Positions 8,394 through 16,852 of a DNA stretch of 49,864 bases are shown piece after piece (position 1 is the first letter of the stretch; each line of letters opens with the position of its first letter). The notes under the pieces were generated by a model, which saw only the letters and a list, made by a program, of their open reading frames with translations, had not been told where the DNA came from and made no database searches. Origin of the DNA: Paenibacillus oryzae (GTDB lineage: Bacteria > Bacillota > Bacilli > Paenibacillales > Paenibacillaceae); contig NZ_LYPA01000051.1 in assembly GCF_001675045.1 (NCBI RefSeq), positions 32,706 through 82,569 of the forward strand, read 5' to 3'. The position numbers were made by a program, and so were the translations under genes.

Positions 8394-9190
8394 TGCTTGT
8401 CCGCCTTGGCTATTTGCGCCAGCGCTTCGAATCGCTCCTGCGTCAAGGAGGCGAGCTGATCAAGAAACACCGCTTGGAAGCTGCCGGGAAGCGGTTCCTT
8501 CATATGGTTTGCGGCCTCCTCCGCTGCGACCCCATAAAAAGCCAAAGCTTCCGCTGCTGCTAGGGCAGGCGCGTCGCTGCCTACAGCGAGAAAAGCGCCA
8601 AGCACTGAGCTCAGCAAGCAGCCCGCACCTGTAATCTGAGTCAAAACAGGATGTCCATTGCTGATTACATAGGTGCTGTGACCATCGCTGACTACATCGT
8701 CCTTGCCGGTAACGGCTACGATGCAGCCCAACTGCAGCGCGGCGCGCCGGGCCAGTTGAACATTATCGGTATCTCCTGCTACGGCATCGACGCCTTTAAT
8801 ATCCCGGCTTTCGCCAATAACATGGGCAATCTCTGCAGCGTTGCCGCGCAGGGCGGCAAGCTTGACCTCTCTGGCGATTGCCCGGGCTGTTTCTGTGCGA
8901 TATGCCGTTGCGCCTGCGCCAACGGGGTCCAGCACAACCGACTTTCCTGCCGCATTGGCTGCTTTGCCCGCCAGCAGGGCGGACTCCACAATACGGTTGT
9001 CCAGCGTGCCTATGTTCAGGACAACTGCGCTTGCAAGCGAAGCCATCTCCGCGACCTCTTCCCGTGCATAAGCCATCACCGGCGAAGCGCCTAGCGCCAG
9101 AAGCCCATTTGCGGTAAAGTTGGTCACTACAACGTTGGTGATATTGTGGATTAGCGGTTTTTGTTCCCGTACCTTCATAAGATAAGACAA
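8390..9190 (-). CDS. thiM: Hydroxyethylthiazole kinase
   Basis: ThiM phosphorylates the salvaged thiazole alcohol THZ. Motifs include [15 protein letters not shown] near the N-terminus, DPVGAGAT in the middle, [14 protein letters not shown] and the catalytic [12 protein letters not shown] choose TTG 9190 as start (giving 266 residues) because it sits 7 nt after AAGGAGG. The ATG four codons later is too far from that site, and frames extended to 9253 read through the ribosome binding site. The gene follows a TPP riboswitch and terminator, with five 17-bp repeats in the leader between terminator and start. It overlaps thiD by four bases. No thiE follows; the next gene is a Gln-rich protein. Confidence 0.95.
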   Translation of the reverse strand: MSYLMKVREQKPLIHNITNVVVTNFTANGLLALGASPVMAYAREEVAEMASLASAVVLNIGTLDNRIVESALLAGKAANAAGKSVVLDPVGAGATAYRTETARAIAREVKLAALRGNAAEIAHVIGESRDIKGVDAVAGDTDNVQLARRAALQLGCIVAVTGKDDVVSDGHSTYVISNGHPVLTQITGAGCLLSSVLGAFLAVGSDAPALAAAEALAFYGVAAEEAANHMKEPLPGSFQAVFLDQLASLTQERFEALAQIAKADKQ

Positions 9191-9249
9191 ATGAATTCCT
9201 CCTTGAGCAATGGAATAATGGGGGGAGACGAGTAGTTTGAGGCTGGATA

Positions 9250-9334
9250 ACAACCAAGTCAGTTAAACAACCAAGTCTGATAAATAACCAAGTCTGATAA
9301 AAAAACAAGTCTGTCGAACAACCATGGCTGGAAA
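9250..9334 (-). repeat. Five tandem 17-bp repeats in the thiM leader
   Basis: Units start at 9250, 9267, 9284, 9301 and 9318, with a plus-strand consensus close to ACAACCAAGTCTGATAA. The middle units differ at one to four positions, and the last is the most diverged. They lie between the riboswitch terminator and the thiM ribosome binding site, so they are present only in the read-through transcript. The unit length is not a multiple of three, and the repeats are outside the chosen thiM frame. Confidence 0.85.
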
Positions 9335-9342
9335 GCAACGTC

Positions 9343-9372
9343 AAAAAACCCGTTCCGGGAAGGAACGGGTTT
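9343..9372 (-). terminator. Expression-platform terminator of the TPP riboswitch
   Basis: An 11-bp perfect stem (AAACCCGTTCC 9346-9356 with GGAACGGGTTT 9362-9372) has a 5-nt loop. On the minus strand it is followed by six U residues. It lies just after the TPP aptamer and before thiM, as expected for transcription attenuation in Firmicutes. Confidence 0.9.
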
Positions 9373-9424
9373 ACAGGTATATCCGATCTGCGACGGCATA
9401 ACCGCGCAATTCAAATAATGCTTC

Positions 9425-9514
9425 ATCCCACTTCCCTCCGCTGGAATAACCCAGATCAGGTTCCAAGGGTCCGGCGCTCTGCTGCGCCGTCTCAGTCCGT
9501 CAGGACTCCCCTAG
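9425..9514 (-). promoter_or_regulatory. TPP riboswitch (THI element)
   Basis: Read on the minus strand from 9514 the sequence shows the conserved THI-box blocks: CTAGGGGAGTCC at the 5' end, the pyrimidine-sensing CTGAGA, GACCCTTGGAACCTGATCTG and then the GGAGGGAAGTGG-type closing segment. A GCGCAGCAGAGCGC arm forms the variable P3a-like helix. With the terminator at 9343-9372 it should stop thiM-thiD transcription when thiamine diphosphate is plentiful. Only 22 bp separate it from the stop of the small gene upstream, so its promoter must lie inside that gene or further up. Confidence 0.95.
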
Positions 9515-9536
9515 TGATTGTATTCAACTATTCAGT

Positions 9537-9695
9537 TTATTTTTCGAGAATGACCAATGAAAAAGATGAGTTAAGGTTGCTGTTGCTCATCGGGCTTTGG
9601 CTAGCTACCTTCCAGCCTTCGGCTAATAGCTGGTTCAGCTCATCCAGATTGGTCTTTTTCTCGGACATAAAATAGAGAACAAACGCTTTTTGCAT
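9537..9695 (-). CDS. Small protein, DUF4177-like
   Basis: A 52-residue protein starts at ATG 9695, 8 nt after GGAGGAGG. The middle text LDELNQLLAEGWKVASQSP resembles the short LxxLGxEGWELV core of DUF4177-type proteins, with flanking beta strands (KAFVLYFM and SFSLVILEK). A longer frame to 9782 includes the ribosome binding site and is unlikely. It is cytoplasmic by composition. It sits immediately upstream of the TPP riboswitch on the same strand, but the riboswitch implies separate control of the thiamine genes. Function is unknown. Confidence 0.65.
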   Translation of the reverse strand: MQKAFVLYFMSEKKTNLDELNQLLAEGWKVASQSPMSNSNLNSSFSLVILEK

Positions 9696-9820
9696 ATAAA
9701 CAGCCTCCTCCATTGATTCCCAATATAGCATATTTTCAGGGCCTTTTCTACTTGAAGGGCAGATTAGGACGAGACAGTCCATTTCGGGTAAAATAAGTTG
9801 AAAGAGGGAGGTGCTACAGA

Positions 9821-10183
9821 ATGAACAACAAGACAGGCATCCAGCCTATTGATGAATATATTGCCGCTTTCCCGGAAGAGGTGCAGGAAAAGCTTATTTC
9901 CATTTATCGTTTGATTGCCGGGGATGTGCCGGAGGCAACGGTCAAAATAAGCTATGGCATGCCAACGTTTGTGCTGAATGGGAATCTGGTCCATTTTGCG
10001 GCGTTCAAAAACCATATCGGATTTTATCCGGCTCCAAGCGGCATACAAGCGTTTCAGGAAGAGCTGGCCGGCTACAAAACATCGAAGGGAGCTATCCAAT
10101 TTCCATTGGACAAGCCTGTTCCTTATGAGCTAATCTCCAAAATAACGGCTTTTCGCGTAGCAGAAAACGTAAAAAACAATTAG
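9821..10183 (+). CDS. DUF1801 (YdhG-like) protein
   Basis: The 120-residue protein has the DUF1801/YdhG layout: a helical start with IDEYIAAFPEEVQEKLISIY, then VKISYGMPTFVLNG, HFAAFKNHIGFYPAPSG, and a C-terminal KGAIQFPLDKPVPYELI. In B. subtilis the relative YdhG is annotated as a possible intracellular iron chaperone, but this is weakly supported. The start ATG 9821 follows AGGGAGGTG. The gene stands alone, with a 67-bp gap to the AraC-type regulator on the same strand; the two may share a transcript. Confidence 0.85.
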   Translation: MNNKTGIQPIDEYIAAFPEEVQEKLISIYRLIAGDVPEATVKISYGMPTFVLNGNLVHFAAFKNHIGFYPAPSGIQAFQEELAGYKTSKGAIQFPLDKPVPYELISKITAFRVAENVKNN

Positions 10184-10250
10184 CAAAAATCATCAAGAGC
10201 CTTTAGGGGGATTGCGCTACACTTAACTTATAGCAAGAAGGAGGTTTGAC

Positions 10251-11150
10251 GTGTCAATCTATGAGACCATTATTCAGGAGGTTGTGGACGCCATCGAGGA
10301 TCGACTTGATGAAGAGCTGAAGCTGTCCACCTTGGCGCAGCTGGCGGGATTTTCGGATTTTCATTTTCATAGGGTCTTCCAAACCATGGTGGGGGATTCG
10401 GTTATGGAATACGTCCGCAAAAGAAGGCTGGTCCGCGCCGCCTGCCAGGTTGCTTATACGGATGAAAAGCTGCTGAACATTGCACTGGATCATGGTTTTG
10501 GCACGCCGGAAACCTTCATTCGCGCTTTTCGCAGGCTGTACGGCATGACGCCGGGAGAATTTCGGAGAAAAGGCTTGCAGCCCCCGGAATATCCCAAGGT
10601 TTCGGTCATGGAGCCGCGATACAATCCCTATTTAGGAGGAATTGCAATGAACTATGAAATTGTGACCAAACCCGCATTTGATCTGATAGGTTATTCCTTA
10701 CGGACACGCAACAAGGATGGGCAAAATAACAGGGACATTCCGGCATTTTGGCAGCAGTATATAGCAGAGAAAAAGGGCGAAACCCTATATGGTCTAGCCG
10801 TATCGACAGCGGAGCTTGGCGTTTGCGATGAGTTCGACATAGAGACGGGAGAGTTCAGCTACGTGATCGGCGTTGAAGCGCAAGAAGGAGCAGAACCGCC
10901 GGAAGGCGCGGTTCGCCGCCATTATCCGGAGCAGATGTATGCGGTATTTACAACGCCTGCGGTTCCCCGCGCCGAGTTTACAGCCGCGATTCAAAGCACC
11001 TGGCATTCCATATACAGCGAATGGTTCCCCCATTCCGGTTACGAGCAAGCGCTGGGCGCCGAGTTCGAACATTATGACGAGCGCTGCTGGGGCGATCGTA
11101 CAGACCATCCCGTTATGGACATCTACATTCCGGTGGCCAAGAAGGCCTAG
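10251..11150 (+). CDS. AraC-family regulator with GyrI-like effector domain
   Basis: The 299-residue protein starts at GTG 10251 behind AAGGAGG. Residues 8-106 hold the two helix-turn-helix units of AraC/XylS proteins (LSTLAQLAGFSDFHFHRVFQ in the first, DHGFGTPETFIRAFRRLYGMTPGEFRR in the second). Residues 125-298 form a GyrI-like/SOUL-type small-molecule binding domain that ends in DIYIPVAKK. This order (DNA binding first, effector second) is that of Rob-like and BmrR-partner-like multidrug sensors. It should be a cytoplasmic transcription factor responding to a hydrophobic or cationic compound. Its target is unknown; no drug pump is adjacent. A strong terminator follows. Confidence 0.9.
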   Translation: MSIYETIIQEVVDAIEDRLDEELKLSTLAQLAGFSDFHFHRVFQTMVGDSVMEYVRKRRLVRAACQVAYTDEKLLNIALDHGFGTPETFIRAFRRLYGMTPGEFRRKGLQPPEYPKVSVMEPRYNPYLGGIAMNYEIVTKPAFDLIGYSLRTRNKDGQNNRDIPAFWQQYIAEKKGETLYGLAVSTAELGVCDEFDIETGEFSYVIGVEAQEGAEPPEGAVRRHYPEQMYAVFTTPAVPRAEFTAAIQSTWHSIYSEWFPHSGYEQALGAEFEHYDERCWGDRTDHPVMDIYIPVAKKA

Positions 11151-11224
11151 AAGAAGCGGCTCCGTCCAAAACGTCTAAACTAATGGGACGTTGTAAAACG
11201 GATCTTGAAAAAGGGTTGACCAGT

Positions 11225-11273
11225 GCAAGCCCCAAGAATGCCTTATTATTAGCGTTCTTGGGGTTTGCTTTTT
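11225..11273 (+). terminator. Strong intrinsic terminator after the AraC-type gene
   Basis: A 17-bp stem runs from GCAAGCCCCAAGAATGC (11225-11241) to GCGTTCTTGGGGTTTGC (11252-11268), with a 10-nt AT-rich loop, followed by five to six U residues. It closes the AraC-type gene transcript and separates it from the palindrome array. Confidence 0.9.
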
Positions 11274-11285
11274 AAAAATGTTCAA

Positions 11286-11566
11286 GCTTAATGATTCATC
11301 GTACAAAAACAAGCGCCCACTGCCCGGATTTACGCATTTTGTATGATTCATCGTACAAAAACAAGCGCCCGCCGCCTGAGTTTACGCGTTTTGTATGATT
11401 TATCGTACAAAACCAGGCATCCCACGTCTAGAACTGCATGTTTTATACGATTTATCGTACAAAGTCAGTGACTACATGTCGGGGGCCGCTGTTTTGTATG
11501 ATTCATCGTACAAAATCAGGCTTCACTCGTACGAGGCGGCTTACTTTGTATGCTTTATCGTACAAA
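11286..11566. repeat. Array of six 22-bp palindromes with 52-bp pitch
   Basis: The unit is close to TTTGTAYGATTYATCGTACAAA, with arms TTTGTAYGAT and ATCGTACAAA around a 2-base centre. Copies start at 11286 (left arm decayed), 11338, 11390, 11442, 11493 and 11545, so the spacing is 52, 52, 52, 51 and 52 bp. Spacers of 29-30 bp are related in the first copies (AACAAGCGCCC) and diverged later. A half site (TTTTGTACG) is seen at 11629. Open frames across it give repeated YDxSYK peptides without ribosome binding sites, so I take it as non-coding. A second array with the same motif and pitch lies at 46823-47001. Confidence 0.9.
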
Positions 11567-11717
11567 AGCAGACACCACACACCCTCATACTCCTCACGTC
11601 CTAAAACCCCACATGTCGGGTCTGCCTATTTTGTACGTGTGACGGGCCGGGGGCAGGAGCAATTAGAGCGAAGCATGGAAACCTGCCTGACTTCGCTCTG
11701 CACATTCTACGCAAGCT

Positions 11718-11726
11718 TGGTATAAT
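11718..11726 (+). promoter_or_regulatory. Possible extended -10 promoter of ung
   Basis: TGGTATAAT at 11718-11726 is a perfect extended -10 element, about 100 bp before the ung start. No good -35 hexamer is seen at the expected distance. Just upstream a 9-bp inverted repeat (AGAGCGAAG 11665-11673, CTTCGCTCT 11691-11699) could form a hairpin ahead of the promoter. Confidence 0.4.
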
Positions 11727-11826
11727 GGAAGAATGTTGAAATATAGTATAGTAGACTATCCTATTACATTAAGACAGATTTTAATTAAAATCAGATTTCC
11801 ATTAAGTCAGAGGTGAACGAAGGCAG

Positions 11827-12528
11827 ATGGCAATACTTCGCAATGATTGGGCTCAGCATCTCGAAAACGAGTTTCAGAGCGATTATTACATCGCTCTGCG
11901 GCAATTTTTGATCGAGGAATACAAAAGCCGCCGCGTCTATCCCGATATGTATGACATCTTTAATGCACTGCATGAAACCCCGTTTGCGGAAACACGCGTT
12001 GTTATTTTGGGACAAGACCCTTACCATGGGGCGGGGCAGGCGCATGGCCTGAGCTTTTCCGTCAAGCCGGGCGTAACGCCTCCGCCATCCCTGCAAAACA
12101 TATTTAAGGAACTGCATGATGATATCGGCTGCCCGATTCCTTCTCACGGACATCTTTTGGAATGGGCGAGACAGGGCGTGCTGCTGCTCAATACGGTACT
12201 GACGGTAAGGGCTGGTTCAGCCAATTCCCACCGTGACAAGGGTTGGGAGGTTTTTACCGACACGGTTATCGACGCTCTGAACCGCAAAACGGAGCCGGTC
12301 GTCTTTATTCTTTGGGGCAGCCATGCCCAGAAAAAAGCCGACCTGATTACTAACCGCGGGCACTACTTAATTAAATCTCCGCACCCAAGTCCCTACTCTG
12401 CTGACAGAGGTTTTTTTGGCAGCAGGCCGTTTTCGCGCGCCAACCAATTTCTGGCGGATCACGGACTGACTCAAGTAAACTGGCGCCTGCCTCAGGAGAA
12501 TGAGATGAAGACGGAGATTAAACCTTGA
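11827..12528 (+). CDS. ung: Uracil-DNA glycosylase, family 1
   Basis: Ung removes uracil from DNA as the first step of base excision repair. The 233-residue length is usual. The catalytic water-activating loop [17 protein letters not shown], the uracil-binding [12 protein letters not shown] and the minor-groove leucine loop [11 protein letters not shown] are all intact. It starts at ATG 11827 with AGAGGTG upstream. The stop overlaps the 3' end of the convergent chemoreceptor gene by 11 bp, so no terminator separates them. The gene appears complete and normal. Confidence 0.96.
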   Translation: MAILRNDWAQHLENEFQSDYYIALRQFLIEEYKSRRVYPDMYDIFNALHETPFAETRVVILGQDPYHGAGQAHGLSFSVKPGVTPPPSLQNIFKELHDDIGCPIPSHGHLLEWARQGVLLLNTVLTVRAGSANSHRDKGWEVFTDTVIDALNRKTEPVVFILWGSHAQKKADLITNRGHYLIKSPHPSPYSADRGFFGSRPFSRANQFLADHGLTQVNWRLPQENEMKTEIKP

Positions 12529-14209
12529 AATGCTGAATTTCCTCCTGCAGCTGCTCGGCCAGCGTGGAGAGAGTGCGTGCAGAAGCGTAAACCTCTTCCA
12601 TTGAAGCAAGCTGCTCCTCAGCAGACGCCGTTACCTCCTGTGCTCCCGATACGGTGCTTTCGGCAATTTGGGTAATGTAATCCATGGAGCTGACGATGGC
12701 TTTTGCTCCTCCAGCCATCAGCCGTGCCGATCCCGATAGCTCCTGTATTTGTTCATTAACCGCATATACGGAATGCTGGATTTGCGTAAAGGAGGCTCCT
12801 GCTGATTGAACCGCCTGAATACCGGAGGATGCTTCTCGCGCCGCCGTTTCCGTAGATGCGGCAGCATGGCCGATTTCGCGCTGAATATCGGCGATCAAGG
12901 TAGAGATTTCTTCGGCTGAACGCGAGGATTGCTCCGCCAGCTTGCGAACCTCCCCTGCGACAACGGCAAAACCTGCGCCATGCTCGCCAGCATGCGCTGC
13001 TTCGATGGCGGCGTTTAAGGCCAGCAAATTCGTTTGCGCCGCAATATCGGTAATGACGGCAAGAATGCTGCCAATCTCGCGGGAGCGCGTATGCAGATGC
13101 TCCATTATGGACGCAAGTCCAGTCACCGTACCATTGATATGGTCCATTTGCGCGGCGGCGGAATGAATGAGATCATTACCCGCAACGGCCTGGCTGTAAG
13201 CATCCATAGCCGTATCCGATGTGCCTTGGGCTTGGTCCGCCATCTGCAAAACGCCGGCATACATATCATGCATCGAGGAGGAAATTTCCTCAACCTTGCG
13301 GCTTTGCTGCTCAGCCGCCATAGCCATGTTCTGCATGGTGCCGGCCACCTGCTCTGTCCCTAACGTTGCTTGCTCGCTGGAGGCCGACAGCTCCTGGGCG
13401 GAAGCCGATACCTGCTCGGCGCTTGTGGCGGTATGCCGAATCAGCTTGCGCAAATTATGCGCCATCGTATTAAATGCTCCGGCCAATCCTCCTACCTCGT
13501 CCCGACTGTGCACCACTACATCCTGAACCGTGAGATTGCCTCCCGATACTTGTCCGGCAGCACGGGCAACGGCAAGAATCGGCTTCGCCAGCCGATTGCC
13601 AATCCAGGTGGCGATAACAATCCCGGCAATGATGGAGGAAATGCTGAACAGCAAAATCAAATTTTTGACGCCGTCGACCTTCTGGTTAGCTATATGGGTG
13701 TAATCATCCAGCTCATGCTGCTGAAATTCGGAAAATTGCTCCGCAGTTTTTTGAAATCCGCTTATCAAGGCTTCTCCTTTTTCGTTAACAAGCTCCAAAA
13801 TCGCCTCGTTTTGATTTTGCTGCTTTAGAGCAATAGCTCTTTTGGCAACGAGGTAATATTCCTCCTGGTAGTAATTGAGCTCTTCCCGCCATTGTCTGGT
13901 TTCCTCATCAAGTGTCAGACTTCCGATCTCCCGTCCAATTTCTACATAACGGGAATGGGCATCCTCAAAGCTCTCCAATGCTTTTTTATCGCCGCTTAGC
14001 AAGAATCGTTGGAGACTGGCCTGCTCCTGTATAACGGCAACGTTCAGCTTTTGCACCTGAATAAACAAAGCTGATTTTTTGTTGACCAGATCGCTATACG
14101 TGCGATCGACTAGCGTAAGCTGGATATAGCTGATGCCTATAGCCAAGGATAAAATTAGGATCACGGAAATAAAACCGGCAATTATTTTTTTTCGAATCGA
14201 CCATTTCAT
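12518..14209 (-). CDS. Methyl-accepting chemotaxis protein (first of two paralogues)
   Basis: This 563-residue transmembrane receptor senses signals outside the cell and controls CheA. A short basic tail leads into TM1 (about residues 9-30). A four-helix-bundle-type periplasmic domain (about 31-180, signature [20 protein letters not shown]) follows, then TM2 (about 182-203), a HAMP domain and a long signalling coiled coil with the tip [20 protein letters not shown] and [10 protein letters not shown]. The ATG at 14209 is chosen because GGGAG lies 10 nt before it; the start at 14233 would include that site. It is the same length as the next gene and strongly similar in layout, so the two are tandem duplicates that have since diverged. 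The ligand is unknown. Confidence 0.93.
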   Translation of the reverse strand: MKWSIRKKIIAGFISVILILSLAIGISYIQLTLVDRTYSDLVNKKSALFIQVQKLNVAVIQEQASLQRFLLSGDKKALESFEDAHSRYVEIGREIGSLTLDEETRQWREELNYYQEEYYLVAKRAIALKQQNQNEAILELVNEKGEALISGFQKTAEQFSEFQQHELDDYTHIANQKVDGVKNLILLFSISSIIAGIVIATWIGNRLAKPILAVARAAGQVSGGNLTVQDVVVHSRDEVGGLAGAFNTMAHNLRKLIRHTATSAEQVSASAQELSASSEQATLGTEQVAGTMQNMAMAAEQQSRKVEEISSSMHDMYAGVLQMADQAQGTSDTAMDAYSQAVAGNDLIHSAAAQMDHINGTVTGLASIMEHLHTRSREIGSILAVITDIAAQTNLLALNAAIEAAHAGEHGAGFAVVAGEVRKLAEQSSRSAEEISTLIADIQREIGHAAASTETAAREASSGIQAVQSAGASFTQIQHSVYAVNEQIQELSGSARLMAGGAKAIVSSMDYITQIAESTVSGAQEVTASAEEQLASMEEVYASARTLSTLAEQLQEEIQHFKV

Positions 14210-14349
14210 GTGCACATCGCTCCCAACTGTCAATCAACTGCGCTCCAGGTGTTTAACCTTTTTTTTTGCTGCTAGTTAATTTCACTATAAATCAGTCAGA
14301 TATGGACTACAGTGACTAATGTTACTGCTTCTGTCAGATTGGAGCGCAC

Positions 14350-14386
14350 AAAAAAACGCCGCCTTCGCATGAGGCGCAGCGGCGTT
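14350..14386 (-). terminator. Terminator between the two chemoreceptor genes
   Basis: The stem AACGCCGC (14355-14362) pairs with GCGGCGTT (14379-14386). On the minus strand it is followed by seven U residues. It ends the transcript of the receptor gene at 14442-16133, so the two receptors are probably separately transcribed. Confidence 0.85.
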
Positions 14387-14441
14387 TCTGATTGAGTTTC
14401 TAGAGTTTCAAGCGTTGTGTATGGTGCAAGGCTTTGGTTTC

Positions 14442-16133
14442 TTATACTTTAAATCGGTCGATTTGGTGCTGAAGCTGCTCTGCCAGCTGAGAGAGGGATC
14501 TGGCGGAGGCCGCAACCTCTTCCATGGAGGCAAGCTGTTCCTCTGTAGCCGATGAAACCTGCTGCGCCCCGGCCAAGGTAGATTCCGATACGCCTGTAAT
14601 AACAGTCATGGAGCTTACTACGCCATCCGCACCTTCAGCCATCCTGCGTACGGAGGCGGATACTCCATGAATTTGATCGTTTACTTCATGCACAGAGCCT
14701 TGAATATGCTGGAAAGAACGTCCAGCCATATCTACAGCGTCGATACCGGAATGGACGACCTGTGCGGCGTTGTGCATCGTTTGCACCGCTTGTCTGGTTT
14801 CGGCCTGAATTTGACTGATCAAATCCGATATTTGATGCGCTGACTCGGAGGATTGCTCCGCGAGCTTGCGAACCTCGCCCGCGACTACAGCAAAGCCTCG
14901 CCCCAGCTCGCCAGCGCGCGCTGCCTCGATGCCGGCGTTTAGGGAAAGAATATTGGTCTGTGATGCGATGGAGGTAATGGCGCCGCTGATGGCGCTAATT
15001 TCGTTGGAGCGATGGTCAAGCCGATCAATCATGGCTCCCAGCTCCTCAACTGTGCTGCCGACCTCGTTCATACGACTCACCGCAATGTCAATGGCTTTGC
15101 TTCCTTCTTCGGCCCGCTGGAAGGCCTCGGATGCTTTGGAGGACATGCTTTGGGAGTCCTCTTCAATACTGCGAATGCCGCGGGACATATCCGTTATCGT
15201 TGCGGAGGCATCAGTAACATGATGAAATCCGTTGCTGGCATCAGAGGATACCTCCTGCATGGTGGAGGCAATTTGCTGGCTGGCCAGCGAAGCCTGGTCG
15301 CTGGCGGCATTAAGCTGCTCGGCAGACGCAGCTACTTGCTCGGCATTATGCCCCACATGTTGAATCAATGTCCGCAAGCTGCCGGACATCGTATTAAATG
15401 CGGCAGCCAAACCGCCGACTTCATCCCGATTTTTAATAACCGCAATCGTTGTGGTCAAATCGCCTGCTGCAATGCGCTCGGCTGCTTGCGCTAACGCCTT
15501 GACGGGTCTGGAGATAAGGCGGCCAATAAACCAGGACACAAACAAGCCCAATAACAATGCTCCGACCCCAAGCAACAAAATCAATTGTTGGATAGACTCT
15601 GATTTCTGTAAAGCGTCAAGCTGTCCCTTATCCAGCAGCTCCTGCTGGAAGGTCGTAAACTGAGAGGCTTTTTCGTCAAATCTGTCCGTAATATCCTGCC
15701 CCTGAGTGTTTAGCAATTTAATAGATTCGTCTTCCTTGCCTTGTATTTTGAGCTTGATAATGCGGTTGGATAGATAGAAATATTCTGCTTCCAGGTCATT
15801 CAACTCCTGAAGCATGCCTTGCGTTTCGGGTTCGTTTACAATACCCTCAAGGCTTTGGGTAAGCGACTTATATTCAGTATGCGCATCTGTGAAGTGTTGG
15901 AGCGCGTTGTTGTCTCCATTCATGAGGTAGCCTCGAAGGCCAATTTGCTGCTGCTTGACAACCACATTCAGCTTTTGAATGAGAATCAGCTTGCCTGCCT
16001 TGTCTTCAATGAGGTCGCGGTATGTTCGGTCAACAAGGGTGGTTTGCATGTAGCTGATGGAGACAGTCGCGGTCAAAATAAGCAGCACAGCAAGAAATCC
16101 TGCCAGAAGTTTACGGCTGATAGTCAGTTTCAT
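14442..16133 (-). CDS. Methyl-accepting chemotaxis protein (second paralogue)
   Basis: The 563-residue receptor has TM1 at about residues 9-30 ([20 protein letters not shown]), a four-helix-bundle-type sensor region with the same [20 protein letters not shown] signature as its neighbour, TM2 near 186-207, HAMP, and a signalling tip with [20 protein letters not shown] and [10 protein letters not shown]. It starts at ATG 16133 behind AAGAGGAAA. A good minus-strand promoter lies at 16174-16202, with a 21-bp palindrome and a cre-like site upstream of it. No che genes are nearby, so it must plug into a pathway encoded elsewhere. Ligand unknown. Confidence 0.93.
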   Translation of the reverse strand: MKLTISRKLLAGFLAVLLILTATVSISYMQTTLVDRTYRDLIEDKAGKLILIQKLNVVVKQQQIGLRGYLMNGDNNALQHFTDAHTEYKSLTQSLEGIVNEPETQGMLQELNDLEAEYFYLSNRIIKLKIQGKEDESIKLLNTQGQDITDRFDEKASQFTTFQQELLDKGQLDALQKSESIQQLILLLGVGALLLGLFVSWFIGRLISRPVKALAQAAERIAAGDLTTTIAVIKNRDEVGGLAAAFNTMSGSLRTLIQHVGHNAEQVAASAEQLNAASDQASLASQQIASTMQEVSSDASNGFHHVTDASATITDMSRGIRSIEEDSQSMSSKASEAFQRAEEGSKAIDIAVSRMNEVGSTVEELGAMIDRLDHRSNEISAISGAITSIASQTNILSLNAGIEAARAGELGRGFAVVAGEVRKLAEQSSESAHQISDLISQIQAETRQAVQTMHNAAQVVHSGIDAVDMAGRSFQHIQGSVHEVNDQIHGVSASVRRMAEGADGVVSSMTVITGVSESTLAGAQQVSSATEEQLASMEEVAASARSLSQLAEQLQHQIDRFKV

Positions 16134-16173
16134 TGTTTTTTCCTCTTCTTGGATATTTTAATAGCATTCTTAA

Positions 16174-16202
16174 ATGATAGACGATGGTAATAATGATTTC
16201 AA
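16174..16202 (-). promoter_or_regulatory. SigA-type promoter of the second chemoreceptor
   Basis: On the minus strand TTGAAA (16202-16197) and TATCAT (16179-16174) are separated by exactly 17 bp, about 40 bp before the start codon at 16133. The match to consensus is fair. Confidence 0.6.
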
Positions 16203-16216
16203 TACGAAACTATCAG

Positions 16217-16237
16217 TTTATAGGAAAATCCTATAAA
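16217..16237. promoter_or_regulatory. 21-bp perfect palindrome, possible operator
   Basis: TTTATAGGA (16217-16225) and TCCTATAAA (16229-16237) are perfect 9-bp arms around AAA. It lies between the divergent chemoreceptor and queD genes, just upstream of the chemoreceptor promoter. There is no U-tract, so an operator is more likely than a terminator. The regulator is unknown. Confidence 0.45.
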
Positions 16238-16251
16238 TGAAAGCGCTAACT
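16237..16251. promoter_or_regulatory. Catabolite-responsive element (cre)-like site
   Basis: ATGAAAGCGCTAACT matches the published Bacillus cre consensus WTGNAANCGNWNNCW at every defined position. It shares one base with the adjacent palindrome. Position upstream of the chemoreceptor promoter would fit activation by CcpA, or repression of the divergent queD operon. A single match of this degenerate motif can arise by chance. Confidence 0.4.
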
Positions 16252-16298
16252 TATTTCAATAGAGTGAAATTGCAATTTTTCTCATGTTTTGCAGGAGC

Positions 16299-16329
16299 AA
16301 GGAGGTGTATAATGATAAAAAAACAATAG
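16299..16329 (+). promoter_or_regulatory. Queuosine operon leader: 5-codon ORF or -10 box
   Basis: AAGGAGGTG at 16299-16307 is followed 5 nt later by a five-codon frame, ATG 16312 to TAG 16329, encoding MIKKQ. The stop lies 11 nt before the queD ATG. The same bases also contain a perfect TATAAT (16308-16313) that could be the -10 box of the queD promoter, in which case the small frame would not be transcribed. No clear -35 box is present, so the two readings cannot be separated by eye. Confidence 0.4.
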
Positions 16330-16340
16330 GTGAACAACAC

Positions 16341-16820
16341 ATGATGAATGAAGTATCCGTTTGTAAAATATTTACGTTTGATTCCGCGCATCAGCTTATC
16401 GGCCACAGCGGCAAATGCGCAAATGTCCATGGACATACGTATAAGCTCGAGGTTGTGCTGAAGGCTCCCGTGATTGCAGAGGAAGGGGTTTCCGATGAAG
16501 GCTTTGTTATGGATTTCAGTCATTTGAAGAGCATTGTGAAGGAGCATATTTTGTCTCACCTGGATCATGCTTTTTTGGCAGCGGGCAATGAGCCTGTCCT
16601 GGAATCGCTTCAGAACACGGGTTCCAAAATCGCAAAGCTGGGTTTTCGCACAACTGCGGAAAATTTGGCTTCGTATATATGCTGGCGTTTGCTAAGCCAC
16701 GGCCTTCCGGTCTTTTCCGTCAAGCTTTGGGAAACGGGAAGCGCCTGGGCGGAGGTTGAGGCCGCAGACATTCCGGCTGAAGGTCCGCTCTATCGAAAAT
16801 TCGGAGATTGTGATTTTTGA
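16341..16820 (+). CDS. queD: 6-carboxy-5,6,7,8-tetrahydropterin synthase (QueD)
   Basis: QueD converts dihydroneopterin triphosphate to 6-carboxytetrahydropterin, an early step to 7-deazaguanine and queuosine. The 159-residue protein keeps the zinc ligands and catalytic Cys: FDSAHQL (first His), KCANVHGHTY (catalytic Cys and two more His). The LDHAFL segment and the C-terminal LWET glutamate are present too. The start is ATG 16341 (with ATG 16344 next to it), preceded by AGGTGA. Other preQ0 genes (queC, queE, queF) are absent from the window. The UbiA-like gene starts 32 bp after its stop, so it may be the first gene of that operon. A sepiapterin-like side role is possible. Confidence 0.88.
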   Translation: MMNEVSVCKIFTFDSAHQLIGHSGKCANVHGHTYKLEVVLKAPVIAEEGVSDEGFVMDFSHLKSIVKEHILSHLDHAFLAAGNEPVLESLQNTGSKIAKLGFRTTAENLASYICWRLLSHGLPVFSVKLWETGSAWAEVEAADIPAEGPLYRKFGDCDF

Positions 16821-16852
16821 TTGCTTTAAATAATGAGAGGAGCTACTAACAA

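Noticed and set aside
11286..11566. Palindrome array as a CRISPR
   Set aside because: The repeat is a full palindrome, spacers are partly similar to each other, the copies vary, and no cas genes are present.
11395..11725. Plus-strand frames with repeated YDxSYK peptides
   Set aside because: The peptides come from translation of the 52-bp palindrome array; no start signals.
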